DNA of 42,126 bases. Source: an uncultured Clostridia bacterium (GTDB lineage Bacteria > Bacillota > Clostridia > Christensenellales > UBA1242). The position numbers and the translations under genes are program-made. The notes under the pieces were generated by a model. That model ran no database searches, was not told the origin of the DNA, and saw only the letters and a program-made list of their open reading frames with translations. Numbering within the stretch: position 1 is the first letter of the stretch; each line of letters starts with the position of its first letter. Shown here one piece after another: positions 26,915 through 36,086 of this stretch. The DNA lies in NCBI GenBank assembly GCA_944351415.1, contig CALVPQ010000013.1, forward strand, positions 1 to 42,126, in the 5' to 3' direction.

Positions 26915-27084
26915 ATATTTATTCTCCCCTTATTTTTTTACTATTTATACATATATTCTTAAATTGCAAATTAAATTAGTTCTTTTTATTTTCTGACTTT
27001 ATTAAAAAAACTTTTATTTTTTGATTTTAAAGCTATTTACTATAAAACTTTTATCTTACAAGGCAATAATAAATACCTAAGTTC

Positions 27085-27113
27085 TTGACAAAAAGCAATT
27101 ATAATGATATTAT
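27085..27113 (+). promoter_or_regulatory. Promoter of the 1965-residue protein gene
   Basis: TTGACA (27085-27090), 17-base spacer, TATTAT (27108-27113). GAGG lies about 7 bases before the ATG at 27150. Confidence 0.75.
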
Positions 27114-27149
27114 TAATAATAAATATAAAAATATTTTAGTGAGGTTCTT

Positions 27150-30100
27150 ATGACTAAAATTTACCCAAAGATTTCAAATCAATATGTTAGAATTAAAGGT
27201 GTTAATGGAAAAACAAAAGCAAAACTTACTCAAGATGTTACTATGGTAAATACCCAGGCTAAAGATGGCAAGCAAACTTTGCTTGAACTGACAACAAAGT
27301 CTGAAAATGGCTCTGACAAACTTATGTCTATCTATTCTAAAGACGACGAAACAGCAAAAAACAAAAAGAGCTATTTTGTTAAACTTGACAGCCTTGAAAA
27401 ATTTAATGATGAAGATGAGTTCTCAATTGAAAATGACGAAACTTTGAAAGCCATCTTTAGTGAAAATGGGCTTGAAATAGCTCCAGATAGTAATGCAATT
27501 TCTTTGAAAAAAAGTAACGAACAAATTATTATTACTGTTAATGCAGAAGATAAAAAACCTTATACTATTATTGCAAGTCCTACTTCAATATCTTTTGAAT
27601 ATGGTGATGACAAAGACGCAAAAAGATATATATATAAAACAAATAATGAAAAATGTATTGATATAACACTTAATAGACAAGTTGTTGCTGACATTCTTTC
27701 AAGCAAAAAAGGTGAAAGTGTGTTCAATACAATTTCAAGCATAACTACACTACCCGCCAATATTGTTGGTGAATATTTTGCTGGAATGGAACCAAATACA
27801 ACTATTGAATATAACGATACAGTTTTATCTAAACTTAATTTTGGTGCAGAAACACCTGATTGTTGTTTTGTTAAACAAAAGAACTCTAAAGGTAATGATG
27901 TTCGTTATTTCTACACAGAAGGTCAAATGGTGCCTTGTAGCGGACAGGTAGAGTTCCTTTATGAAAATGGTGATGACGGCAAGACACACTATTCAATGCA
28001 CTTACAAACTTCAACAAAACCTGAATATTATTATTATGTTCCTGTGCCTGTTGACTCAAGAACAAGAAGCGCAAAAGCTGTTAATCAATTTAATCAAGCT
28101 TATGATATTTTAACAAGCAGTGCTTTAGCATTTAATACAAAAAATACTGAAAATGAACAGGATTCAAAACAACTTACACTTTTTGTTGATGGGAAAAATG
28201 AAAATATAAACTCAACTAGAATGGATACTAGAAAATCTAATGCTGTTTCATTTACAATTAATGATAGAAGATTAGCTATCCAAGAAACTGTTCCCCTTGA
28301 TAAATTATATACAAGTGATGACAGTGAAAGTTCTGTTTCCTCTGATAATGTGGGTGTGGTTTATAGGGAAAATGCTAATAACATTTCTAATTTATCAGAC
28401 AATTCTAGTGGCGATGACAATACAGATGACAGTGATAGCACAAATAATACCCAAACAAGTGCTGATGGTGTGACTACTGAAAGTAATACTCAAGCAGAAC
28501 AACCTGATGCCAAACAAGCTGAAGAAAATGAACTTTATGATGAAGGTGGCGAAAATACAGAAGATAGTGACGGTGGTGATAGCAAAAATGCTAAACCTGA
28601 AGACAATAAAAAAAGTAATGCTGAAACTGCTAAACAACTTCGAGAAAAGCGACTTGAAGAGGATAAAAAAATTCTTGCTGCAAAAAATAAAGCTTTCAAA
28701 GATAATATGAAAACTTTTAATAATGTTATGGGTGAAACCCTTTCTTCGGTTGGTATTTGGCTTATGGTATGCTCGCTTATACCTGGTGTTGGTCTTTTAG
28801 CTATGATTCCAGGTGCAATTATTGCAGGTGTTGGTCTTTTCCAAACCACATTTGCCGACAAACTTGTGTTTAGTCCATATAGAAGAATTAAACATAAACT
28901 TGAAGATTATGAGGCAGAACAAGTTAATGAATTTGGAATTCGTGACCAATTCCTTGAAAGAGAAAGAGAACTTGATGTTCTTGAAAATGCTTCTGCTGAA
29001 AAGATAGCTGTTCTTGACAAAATGTATGACAAGGATTTATCTGAAAATAAATTTGCTAGAGATTTTGCAAGCCTTTATAATACAAATGGTGTTGGAATTG
29101 CAACTACAAGCGAAGGAAAAAATAATATTCTTGAATTAAATAATCTTGAAAATCTTGACACCCGTATTGCTATGGCTATGAGCCTTGACCAAATTTCTAA
29201 AACTAATCAGCCAGAAACAAGACAAGCTCTTATTGAAGATTTCACAACAAATTATTTTTCAAATCTTAATGCTAATCAACGTGCAAGTGTTGAAGAATTA
29301 TTTAACTCTAATAACGATGAAAATCTCCGTCAATATATAGTTTCCTTAAATGAAGCAAATTCTGCTCAAATTAAAGAAAGGGCACTTTATGAAAGTCAAC
29401 GTGAAACAATAAAGAGTGCCGACTTATATAGACTTAACTATCTTGCAAGCACTGAAAAATTGACAGAAGAACAACGAATTGCCTTCTTTGATAGATATGG
29501 CACTGATATTGTTCAAAATGCTGTTCTTACTCACGATGGCACAACTGAAGTTATAAATGAAATTATTGGAAATGTGCCTGAAGAAAGCCGTGACCAAGTT
29601 GTTTCTATTCTAAGTGATGCCGCTTCTCAAGTTAATCAAGATATAGAAATAATTGATAGTCAAGTTAAAGAAAATATCGAAGAACATAGCAAAGTTTCTC
29701 TTCTTCAAGAATTTAAAAATTCTATTGACGACATTACAGAAAATAAAGATAAAATTGCAACAATAGATAGCTGTTATAGTGCAAATGAAAATTATCTAAA
29801 AACATATACCCTTGCCTACTATAATGGTTATGCTGAAAAACTTGAAGAAAATGTTTTGAAAGACACCCCTACTCAAGTTAGCGGAACTGAAGGGAAAGTT
29901 CTTTCAAGTGTGAATGAAGCTATGCAGATGATTAAACCTGCTAATGCAAGTAGCCAAGTTGAAGCTGTTGATAAAGCACTTAATAAAGGTGGCTATATTG
30001 ATAAAATTGCTAATCTTTATGCAGCTTCTTCTGAAAATGGTGAAAGTTTATTAAGTGGTGGCGGACTTCTTGCAGAGCCTACTGAAAATAAGGTTGAAAA

Positions 30101-33047
30101 AAATCATACTTTATACTCTATTGCCGATACTCTTGCAAAAAATGACCTTATAACTTACATTGTTGGGCAAGCAGGAAAAGTTAAAGGAGTAGAGCCTGAA
30201 GCTCTTAGAGATACTCTTAATAAAAAATCCATTACCGATATTGTTAGTGATTATGCTGTTAATGTGGCTGATAATAAAAATGTTTCAATTACAATTGAAG
30301 GGCAAACAATTTCTTCTTCAAATAAAACGGCAGTTTATGCCGCTGCCTACTCCAAGAGCAGAATTGCTTATCAAAATGATAAACAAGCAAGAATCTCTGA
30401 TGCTTTAACAAAAATAACTGAACAAGTTACTTCACAGTCTAGCAAAACCCCTCTTGTTCAATATGATGCAAAAAATAAAACTTATTCTGTTGCTAACTAT
30501 AATACAAAACCTGAAAATGAAGGCAAAGATAATTATTTGGTTTATAATGAAGAGGCTTTGACAAGTGAGTATTCTAGCAAATATCCTTATTTTGCAACAC
30601 TTTCAAGCCAACAAAAACAACAAATTATTATGCTTAATTTAGGTGTTGCTGAACAAAAAGAAAGGCTTGAGGCTGTTAAAAATAGAAGTATTGCAACTGG
30701 AAAAACTTTTAATGAAGCAAACCATGAAACAAAACTTAAAGTTTATGATAACGTTGAAAAATTTGTTGGAACTTTGCTTGATGGCTCTTTCTCTGTTGCT
30801 TATGACGAGAGAGCTTATGAAAGTGTTCTAGACCCTGAACACAAACTTGGAAGAGATTTAAGTGCTGCTCAAGTTGCAGGAAAAGAACTGACTAAAAACA
30901 TTGAAAGCTATCATAATTTGAATAAAATAATTGAAAAACTTCCTGTTTCTGTTGAAGAAAAGAAAAATATTGAAAAAGAACTTAGCCGTGCATATAAGGA
31001 AAATAATAATCTAGATTTTAGCAAAATGCTTGTTGAACAAGTTAAACCTTTTATGGAACGTGAAGAAGTTGATGGCGAAAATATGTATGATATTTTAGCT
31101 GATTATACTGATATTAACAACCCTTCTTCAGATGAAGCTTCACGAGCAGAAAATACTTTGAAATTTAATCAATTCTGCAAAGATAAGAATCTTGCCATTG
31201 ATAAAAGAACATCTATGAACCTTACTGCAGTCCGAGCAAGAAATGGAAGTAAATTTGTTGATAAAGAATATAACACACGAAAGGAAAATATAGAAAATAG
31301 TGCTAATAAATATGCAACAGAGGTTGACCTTTTAAGCGAAATTCTTTATGATGATAAAGCTGGTGTTTCTCTTGTTGCTTCTATAAAGACTGATAGTAAA
31401 GAAATTTTTAAAGAAGAACTTGCTATTAAACTTGATAGTGCTAAATCTAAGAGTGCTAGAGAAAAACTTGTTCTTTCTCTATTGCCAAATAATTACAAAA
31501 AAGAATATAAAAATGCTAAGAAAATGGTTCTAGATGAACTTCCATCTAAAGAAAACATTGAATACTTTAAGGCAAGTCAGGCAGATAGAACATTTGAGCT
31601 AAATAGAGCTAAGTTTGAAAGCAATTTAGATACCCTGCTTACTGGGAATTTAGCAACAGGCGACGAATTATCTCAAACTTCTGATAAAATTATGAAAGAA
31701 CTTGTTGCCACTGGCATAGATGAAAATCTGATTGATAGCTTAGTTAAACATATAGAAGATGATTCTTTAAGTGCAAATAAAAAACGAATTGAAATAGCAA
31801 AAATTAAAAAGGATATTGACAGAGAATTAGATATTCAAAAACTTCGACTTAAAAATAAAAAAGGCTATGCAGATGCTGCAAGAGATGGAGAAACTGCAGA
31901 TGCCCGTAAAACAAGTGCAGAAGAGTATAACCTTAGTCAATTTAAGAAAGCTAAAGCAAAATTTGATGCAAATTTAAGTGCTATAGAAGATTATCTTGAT
32001 AAAAATCCTAACTACCCTTATGGTAATGAAATTCTTGATGCATTTATTAAAGGTGATTCTTCATTCTTTGAAACTTACCCTGATGCAAGACCTAAAGGTA
32101 TTAAATTTGAAAATGCTAATCTCTATATGTTTGAACTTCTGGGTATCACTGATGACATTGACAAACTTAGCAAGGAAATGAACAAACCAATTGATGCTAC
32201 TAAGTTTACCCCAGAAGATGTGAGAAAAATTAGGAAAAATAATCTTAAAGAAGGTTTAAGTATTTTTGAAGGTCTGCAAGACCGTATTGAAATTCAAGAA
32301 AAACGACTAGAGGACCAATTAAACCATAATAAAGCATCTAGAGAAGGAAATTCTAATGCTGAACGTGTTGCACACGGAGATAAAGAGGCCTTTGAAAGCT
32401 ATCAAAAGGCTGAGCAAGAGTTTAGTGATAAATTAAATTCTATTGAAAAATATATCGAAGAGCACCCTGACTATCAATACTCAAGCGAGCTTATAAATGC
32501 CTTCATTGATGGTGATAAAACATTCTTTGAAAACCACCCTGAATTTAAACCTAAAGGCTTAGAATTTGGTAATCTTGACTTATACTTATTTGAAAAACTT
32601 GATATTGATAATGATATAAGCAAGCTTAAACAAAAAGCACACAAAAAAGTTAATACTGTTGGACTTACATCTAAAGATGCTCGTGTGGCTAGTGAAAAAG
32701 CTATGAAGGAGAACAAAAAACTTCTTGAAAAATTCAGAAAGAACAAAGAAAAACTTAATGAAAAAATAAGAGCAAAGTCTATTTCACGTGAGATGACTGC
32801 TAGAAGTTCTTACTTCGAAGCTATCAATAAATCAACTAAAACTGAAACTGACCTTAGCAAGATTAATCGAACAGAGGCTATAGCTGGTTTTAGTGGAATT
32901 TCTAAATTACTTGCAAAACTTAAAGGTGAGAGAAACTTAGCACAATATACTCAAGCCGAAGCTAAAGCAAAGGAAAAGGTTAAAGCTGTAGATAAATCAT
33001 TATCACCTGCTCTAGATATTACCGAAGAGGAACGTGAAGGAAGATAG
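27150..33047 (+). CDS. Giant (1965-residue) protein of unknown function with one hydrophobic hairpin
   Basis: No recognised family and no signal peptide. Order: residues 1-~400, beta-rich globular region; ~410-515, acidic low-complexity linker (SGDDNTDDSDSTNN and similar) passing into a Lys/Glu helix; ~530-572, a hydrophobic hairpin (IWLMVCSLIPGVGLLAMIPGAI and on) long enough for two short membrane passes; ~580-1965, almost entirely charged helix with coiled-coil character. A ~153-residue unit is duplicated from 1598. Both ends would sit in the cytosol if the hairpin inserts. It is Lys/Glu/Asn-rich, unlike the Tyr/Ser-rich exported giant at 9138. It has its own promoter and terminator. A membrane-attached scaffold is a guess from architecture. 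Confidence 0.75.
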   Translation: MTKIYPKISNQYVRIKGVNGKTKAKLTQDVTMVNTQAKDGKQTLLELTTKSENGSDKLMSIYSKDDETAKNKKSYFVKLDSLEKFNDEDEFSIENDETLKAIFSENGLEIAPDSNAISLKKSNEQIIITVNAEDKKPYTIIASPTSISFEYGDDKDAKRYIYKTNNEKCIDITLNRQVVADILSSKKGESVFNTISSITTLPANIVGEYFAGMEPNTTIEYNDTVLSKLNFGAETPDCCFVKQKNSKGNDVRYFYTEGQMVPCSGQVEFLYENGDDGKTHYSMHLQTSTKPEYYYYVPVPVDSRTRSAKAVNQFNQAYDILTSSALAFNTKNTENEQDSKQLTLFVDGKNENINSTRMDTRKSNAVSFTINDRRLAIQETVPLDKLYTSDDSESSVSSDNVGVVYRENANNISNLSDNSSGDDNTDDSDSTNNTQTSADGVTTESNTQAEQPDAKQAEENELYDEGGENTEDSDGGDSKNAKPEDNKKSNAETAKQLREKRLEEDKKILAAKNKAFKDNMKTFNNVMGETLSSVGIWLMVCSLIPGVGLLAMIPGAIIAGVGLFQTTFADKLVFSPYRRIKHKLEDYEAEQVNEFGIRDQFLERERELDVLENASAEKIAVLDKMYDKDLSENKFARDFASLYNTNGVGIATTSEGKNNILELNNLENLDTRIAMAMSLDQISKTNQPETRQALIEDFTTNYFSNLNANQRASVEELFNSNNDENLRQYIVSLNEANSAQIKERALYESQRETIKSADLYRLNYLASTEKLTEEQRIAFFDRYGTDIVQNAVLTHDGTTEVINEIIGNVPEESRDQVVSILSDAASQVNQDIEIIDSQVKENIEEHSKVSLLQEFKNSIDDITENKDKIATIDSCYSANENYLKTYTLAYYNGYAEKLEENVLKDTPTQVSGTEGKVLSSVNEAMQMIKPANASSQVEAVDKALNKGGYIDKIANLYAASSENGESLLSGGGLLAEPTENKVEKNHTLYSIADTLAKNDLITYIVGQAGKVKGVEPEALRDTLNKKSITDIVSDYAVNVADNKNVSITIEGQTISSSNKTAVYAAAYSKSRIAYQNDKQARISDALTKITEQVTSQSSKTPLVQYDAKNKTYSVANYNTKPENEGKDNYLVYNEEALTSEYSSKYPYFATLSSQQKQQIIMLNLGVAEQKERLEAVKNRSIATGKTFNEANHETKLKVYDNVEKFVGTLLDGSFSVAYDERAYESVLDPEHKLGRDLSAAQVAGKELTKNIESYHNLNKIIEKLPVSVEEKKNIEKELSRAYKENNNLDFSKMLVEQVKPFMEREEVDGENMYDILADYTDINNPSSDEASRAENTLKFNQFCKDKNLAIDKRTSMNLTAVRARNGSKFVDKEYNTRKENIENSANKYATEVDLLSEILYDDKAGVSLVASIKTDSKEIFKEELAIKLDSAKSKSAREKLVLSLLPNNYKKEYKNAKKMVLDELPSKENIEYFKASQADRTFELNRAKFESNLDTLLTGNLATGDELSQTSDKIMKELVATGIDENLIDSLVKHIEDDSLSANKKRIEIAKIKKDIDRELDIQKLRLKNKKGYADAARDGETADARKTSAEEYNLSQFKKAKAKFDANLSAIEDYLDKNPNYPYGNEILDAFIKGDSSFFETYPDARPKGIKFENANLYMFELLGITDDIDKLSKEMNKPIDATKFTPEDVRKIRKNNLKEGLSIFEGLQDRIEIQEKRLEDQLNHNKASREGNSNAERVAHGDKEAFESYQKAEQEFSDKLNSIEKYIEEHPDYQYSSELINAFIDGDKTFFENHPEFKPKGLEFGNLDLYLFEKLDIDNDISKLKQKAHKKVNTVGLTSKDARVASEKAMKENKKLLEKFRKNKEKLNEKIRAKSISREMTARSSYFEAINKSTKTETDLSKINRTEAIAGFSGISKLLAKLKGERNLAQYTQAEAKAKEKVKAVDKSLSPALDITEEEREGR
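31941..32795 (+). repeat. Internal protein repeat, two ~150-residue units
   Basis: Unit 1 starts FKKAKAKFDANLSAIEDYLD (residue 1598) and unit 2 YQKAEQEFSDKLNSIEKYIE (residue 1751). Matching landmarks in each are NPNYPYGNEILDAFIKGD / HPDYQYSSELINAFIDGD, SFFETYPDARPKGIKFEN / TFFENHPEFKPKGLEFGN, and LYMFELL / LYLFEKL, then a basic coiled stretch. The DNA copies have diverged, so the duplication is old. Confidence 0.85.
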
Positions 33048-33066
33048 TTCTTTTGCAGACAAAAGA

Positions 33067-33097
33067 GAGTTTAACAATTAAGTTAAACTCTTTTTTT
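33067..33097 (+). terminator. Terminator of the 1965-residue protein gene
   Basis: GAGTTTAAC / GTTAAACTC with loop AATTAA and seven T. The remaining ~200 bases to the ychF promoter are AT-rich and show nothing else. Confidence 0.92.
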
Positions 33098-33300
33098 ATT
33101 AATTCCTATTAATTATAAAAAATTTCTTTGTTTTTTATCTTTTTATTTTATAAAATTAATAAAATAACGTGATAATAAAATATCTATAATTTTAAACTTC
33201 TATTTTAAACTTAAAAATAATACTTTAAAAAATAATATACAATATGCTCTATAGATTTTATATATTTTTCTATATTTAACTTTACTAAAAATCAATAAAA

Positions 33301-33309
33301 TGCTATAAT
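33301..33309 (+). promoter_or_regulatory. Extended -10 promoter of ychF
   Basis: TGCTATAAT, identical to the nucleoside hydrolase promoter. Its position puts transcription start downstream of the ATG at 33310, which supports the ychF start at 33346. Confidence 0.6.
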
Positions 33310-33345
33310 ATGCAAGAGAAAAATTTGATTAAAAGGAAAAAACTT

Positions 33346-34440
33346 ATGAAAATTGGTGTTGTAGGATTACCTAATGTTGGAAAAAGCACATTGTTTAATG
33401 CAATAACAAATGCTGGAGCTGAAAGTGCAAACTACCCTTTCTGCACTATAGAGCCAAATATTGGCATTGTTGATGTGCCTGATAAACGTCTTGAAGTTCT
33501 GGGAAAACTTTATAATACTCAAAAAATCACACCCGCTTCCATCGAATTTGTTGATATTGCCGGATTAGTGGCTGGTGCAAGCAAAGGCGAAGGTCTGGGT
33601 AATAAATTTTTAAGCCATATAAGAGAAGTTGATGCCATCGTTCATGTTGTGAGATGCTTTGAAAATGAAAAAATTATCCATGTAAATGGTTCTATTAATC
33701 CACTGCGTGATATTGAAATCATTAATCTTGAACTTGCCCTTGCTGACCTAGAACAAGTAAGTAAACTTCTAGAAAAAGATGCAAAATTGGTTAAAACTGG
33801 TGATAAAAGTTTGATTACAACTGTAAAGCTCCTTGAAAAAATCAATACCGCCCTTGAAAATAATAAGCCTGCTAGAAGTGTTGAAATTGAAGGCGAAGAA
33901 GAACAAAAAATTATGAAAAATCTGCAACTTCTTACAGCTAAACCTGTGATTTATGTTGCAAATATTAGCGAAGATGATGTTGGAAAAGAAGATAACGATT
34001 TTGTTAAGCAAGTGAAACAATATGCCAAAAACGAAGGAGCTAAGGCAATTGTGCTTTCTGCTAAAATTGAAGAAGAACTTACTGGGCTTGAACCTGATGA
34101 ACGAGAAATCTTTAAAGATGAACTTGGTATTAAAGAAAGTGGACTTGAAAAGCTTGTTGCAACAAGTTATGACTTGCTCGGGCTTATGTCTTTCTTAACT
34201 GCTGGCGAAAAAGAAGTGAGAGCTTGGACTATTAAAAAAGGAACAAAAGCACCACAGGCTGCCGGAAAAATTCACACAGACTTTGAAAAGGGTTTTATTA
34301 AGGCCGAAGTTGTGTCTTATAATGACTTAGTTGATGCTGGCTCTTTTATAAAGGCTAAAGAAAAAGGTAAAGTTAGAATAGAAGGTAAAGATTATATTGT
34401 GCAAGATGGTGATGTTATGCTGTTTAGGTTTAATGTTTAG
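33346..34440 (+). CDS. ychF: Redox-regulated ATPase YchF (Obg-family, ribosome-binding)
   Basis: A 364-residue P-loop protein that binds ribosomes and, unlike other Obg proteins, prefers ATP. G1 is GLPNVGKST (7-15), followed by [10 protein letters not shown]. Switch II is [20 protein letters not shown]. The G4 position lacks a canonical NKxD, as is normal for YchF. The C-terminal TGS domain carries [25 protein letters not shown] and ends VMLFRFNV. I moved the start from an upstream in-frame ATG at 33310 to 33346, where AAAAGGA and the family N-terminus MKIGVVG agree. Single-gene unit. Confidence 0.96.
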   Translation: MKIGVVGLPNVGKSTLFNAITNAGAESANYPFCTIEPNIGIVDVPDKRLEVLGKLYNTQKITPASIEFVDIAGLVAGASKGEGLGNKFLSHIREVDAIVHVVRCFENEKIIHVNGSINPLRDIEIINLELALADLEQVSKLLEKDAKLVKTGDKSLITTVKLLEKINTALENNKPARSVEIEGEEEQKIMKNLQLLTAKPVIYVANISEDDVGKEDNDFVKQVKQYAKNEGAKAIVLSAKIEEELTGLEPDEREIFKDELGIKESGLEKLVATSYDLLGLMSFLTAGEKEVRAWTIKKGTKAPQAAGKIHTDFEKGFIKAEVVSYNDLVDAGSFIKAKEKGKVRIEGKDYIVQDGDVMLFRFNV

Positions 34441-34544
34441 CAAACCAAATACTTGATAACTATCTTATAAAATTATTCTTAAAATTAAAATTTGTTTCTA
34501 ATCCAAAATTTTAAAACTAGAATTTATTTTTTAAAGCCTTAATT

Positions 34545-34610
34545 AGCCATAAAACCTTTATGTTGGGCTGAGCTTTTTTCCCCCTACTCTTCTATACAAA
34601 ATAAAGGTTT
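34545..34610 (+). terminator. Probable ychF terminator with an alternative pairing
   Basis: AGCC-ATAAA, loop ACC, TTTAT-(GTTG)-GGCT, then GAGCTTTTTT. Bases 34552-34561 (AAACCTTTAT) can instead pair perfectly with ATAAAGGTTT at 34601-34610 across a 39-base loop that contains the T run. Confidence 0.5.
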
Positions 34611-34672
34611 AGAGAATTTTTATTTAAGTTTATTTGATAAAATTTTAACCTATTGATATTTAAAGGATATTT

Positions 34673-35083
34673 ATGGAAGAAATTAAAAATAATAAAAATC
34701 AAGAACTTCTTGAAAAATTAATTAAAACTAACCTACTACCACTTGCTTTTATCGGAGATAGTGTGCATACCCTTTTTGTGCGAGAGTATTGCCTTAATAT
34801 GTATGATGGCAAAATGGAGAATTATCATACTGATGCTGCAAAATATTGTAAGGCTTCAACTCAGGCAAAAGTTATAAAAGAATTGCTTCCAAACTTAAAT
34901 GAAAAAGAAAGCGAAATAGTTAAGCGTGGAAGGAATGCAAAGCCTAAACATAGTGCAAAAAATGCAAGTTTGGCAGATTATTCTTATGCAACTGCTTTTG
35001 AAGTTTTAATTGGCTATCTTTATCTTAAAGATGATAAAACTCGTTTACAAGAAATACTTAAATATTCTGTTAATATTAAATAA
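34673..35083 (+). CDS. mrnC: Mini-ribonuclease III
   Basis: A 136-residue RNase III-like nuclease lacking the dsRNA-binding domain. In Bacillus it trims the 3' and 5' ends of 23S rRNA. Visible are the catalytic-region AFIGDSVHTLFVREY (Asp29), VKRGRNAKPKH, and YATAFEVLIGYLYL with Glu110. The length matches the family. AAAGGA is about 7 bases before the ATG. In Bacillus it sits between cysS and rlmB. Here rlmB follows after a 275-base gap that contains a terminator and a new promoter, and cysS is absent. Confidence 0.93.
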   Translation: MEEIKNNKNQELLEKLIKTNLLPLAFIGDSVHTLFVREYCLNMYDGKMENYHTDAAKYCKASTQAKVIKELLPNLNEKESEIVKRGRNAKPKHSAKNASLADYSYATAFEVLIGYLYLKDDKTRLQEILKYSVNIK

Positions 35084-35194
35084 TCCTTAGCAATAAATAT
35101 TTATAAAATTATTATTTTAAAAAATTATTATTTAATCTTTAAAATTTTTATTTATTTTTTATATTTTTTAGTAATTTTATTTAATTATATTCTT

Positions 35195-35228
35195 AAAAAA
35201 CTTTGATTTTTTAATTAAAGTTTTTTTT
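35195..35228 (+). terminator. Terminator after mrnC
   Basis: AAAAAACTTT / AAAGTTTTTT with a 12-base loop and eight T, about 110 bases after the mrnC stop. The intervening sequence is almost pure A/T with no gene. Confidence 0.75.
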
Positions 35229-35308
35229 GTTATATTTTATATAAATAAAAAACTTAATAAATTGTTTAATTTATCTATATTATTTTAATTATATTAATTC
35301 AAATTATC

Positions 35309-35337
35309 TTGTTTTTTTATTAAGTTTGTGGTAAAAT
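35309..35337 (+). promoter_or_regulatory. Probable promoter of rlmB-sigH
   Basis: TTGTTT (35309-35314), 17-base spacer ending TGTGG, TAAAAT (35332-35337). GGAGAG lies 6-7 bases before the rlmB ATG. Confidence 0.6.
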
Positions 35338-35358
35338 CTTAACCATGGAGAGTAGTTT

Positions 35359-36084
35359 ATGTTTATAGAAGGGAAAAATGCTTTACGGCAGGCAATTGAA
35401 TCTAAAATTACAATAAACAAAATCTTTGTAGACAAAAATTTTCAGGGACGTAAAGATGAAATTATTAATCTTGCCTCGCAGCACAAAATTAAATTTGAAT
35501 TTGTGCCAAAAGTATTTTTAGATAAAAAATCAAAAACCGGTCACCATCAAGGATATATTGCTGATGCTGTTGATTTTGAATATTGCCAAGTTGAAGATAT
35601 TTTGAATAAAGCAAAACAGCATGGTGAACAACCTTTTATTGTTATGCTTGATGGATTAGAGGACCCACATAATTTTGGTGCAATAATTCGTTCTTGTGAG
35701 TGTGCCGGAGTGCATGGCTTAATTATTCCTAAAAATAGAGCTGTTCAGGTAAACGAAACGGTTATAAGGACAAGCACAGGAGCTATTTCAAATATGCTTA
35801 TTGCAAAGGTTACTAATTTGAAAGATGCTATAAATACTCTTAAAGAAAATAATATCTGGATTTATGCTTGTGAAGCTGGCGGAGAAGTTATTTATAATAA
35901 AAAAATAAATCAAGGTGTTGCAATCATAATTGGTTCTGAGGGATTTGGTATTAAAAAATCCCTACTTAGTTATACTGATGGAGTTATCTCTCTTCCTATG
36001 ATGGGAAAGGTAAATTCTCTTAATGCATCTGTTGCTTGTGGTGTGATGGTTTTTGAAATTTTAAGACAAAGGCTAGAGAGTTGA
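35359..36084 (+). CDS. rlmB: 23S rRNA (guanosine-2'-O-)-methyltransferase RlmB-type, SpoU family
   Basis: A 241-residue SPOUT-fold enzyme that transfers methyl from S-adenosylmethionine to a ribose 2'-OH. Residues 1-~80 are the L30e-like RNA-binding domain (FIEGKNALRQAIES, then KTGHHQGYIA). Motif 1 is DPHNFGAIIRSCECAGVHGLII. Motif 2 is AIIIGSEGFGIKK. Motif 3 is SLPMMGKVNSLNASVACGVMVFEILRQR. In E. coli RlmB modifies G2251, and Firmicutes YacO is the counterpart. The stop TGA lies 2 bases before the sigH ATG, so the two genes are coupled. Confidence 0.92.
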   Translation: MFIEGKNALRQAIESKITINKIFVDKNFQGRKDEIINLASQHKIKFEFVPKVFLDKKSKTGHHQGYIADAVDFEYCQVEDILNKAKQHGEQPFIVMLDGLEDPHNFGAIIRSCECAGVHGLIIPKNRAVQVNETVIRTSTGAISNMLIAKVTNLKDAINTLKENNIWIYACEAGGEVIYNKKINQGVAIIIGSEGFGIKKSLLSYTDGVISLPMMGKVNSLNASVACGVMVFEILRQRLES

Positions 36085-36086
36085 TT

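Noticed and set aside
36081..36086. TTG start for sigH, two codons earlier
   Set aside because: ATG at 36087 has better spacing from GAGAG and gives the expected N-terminus.
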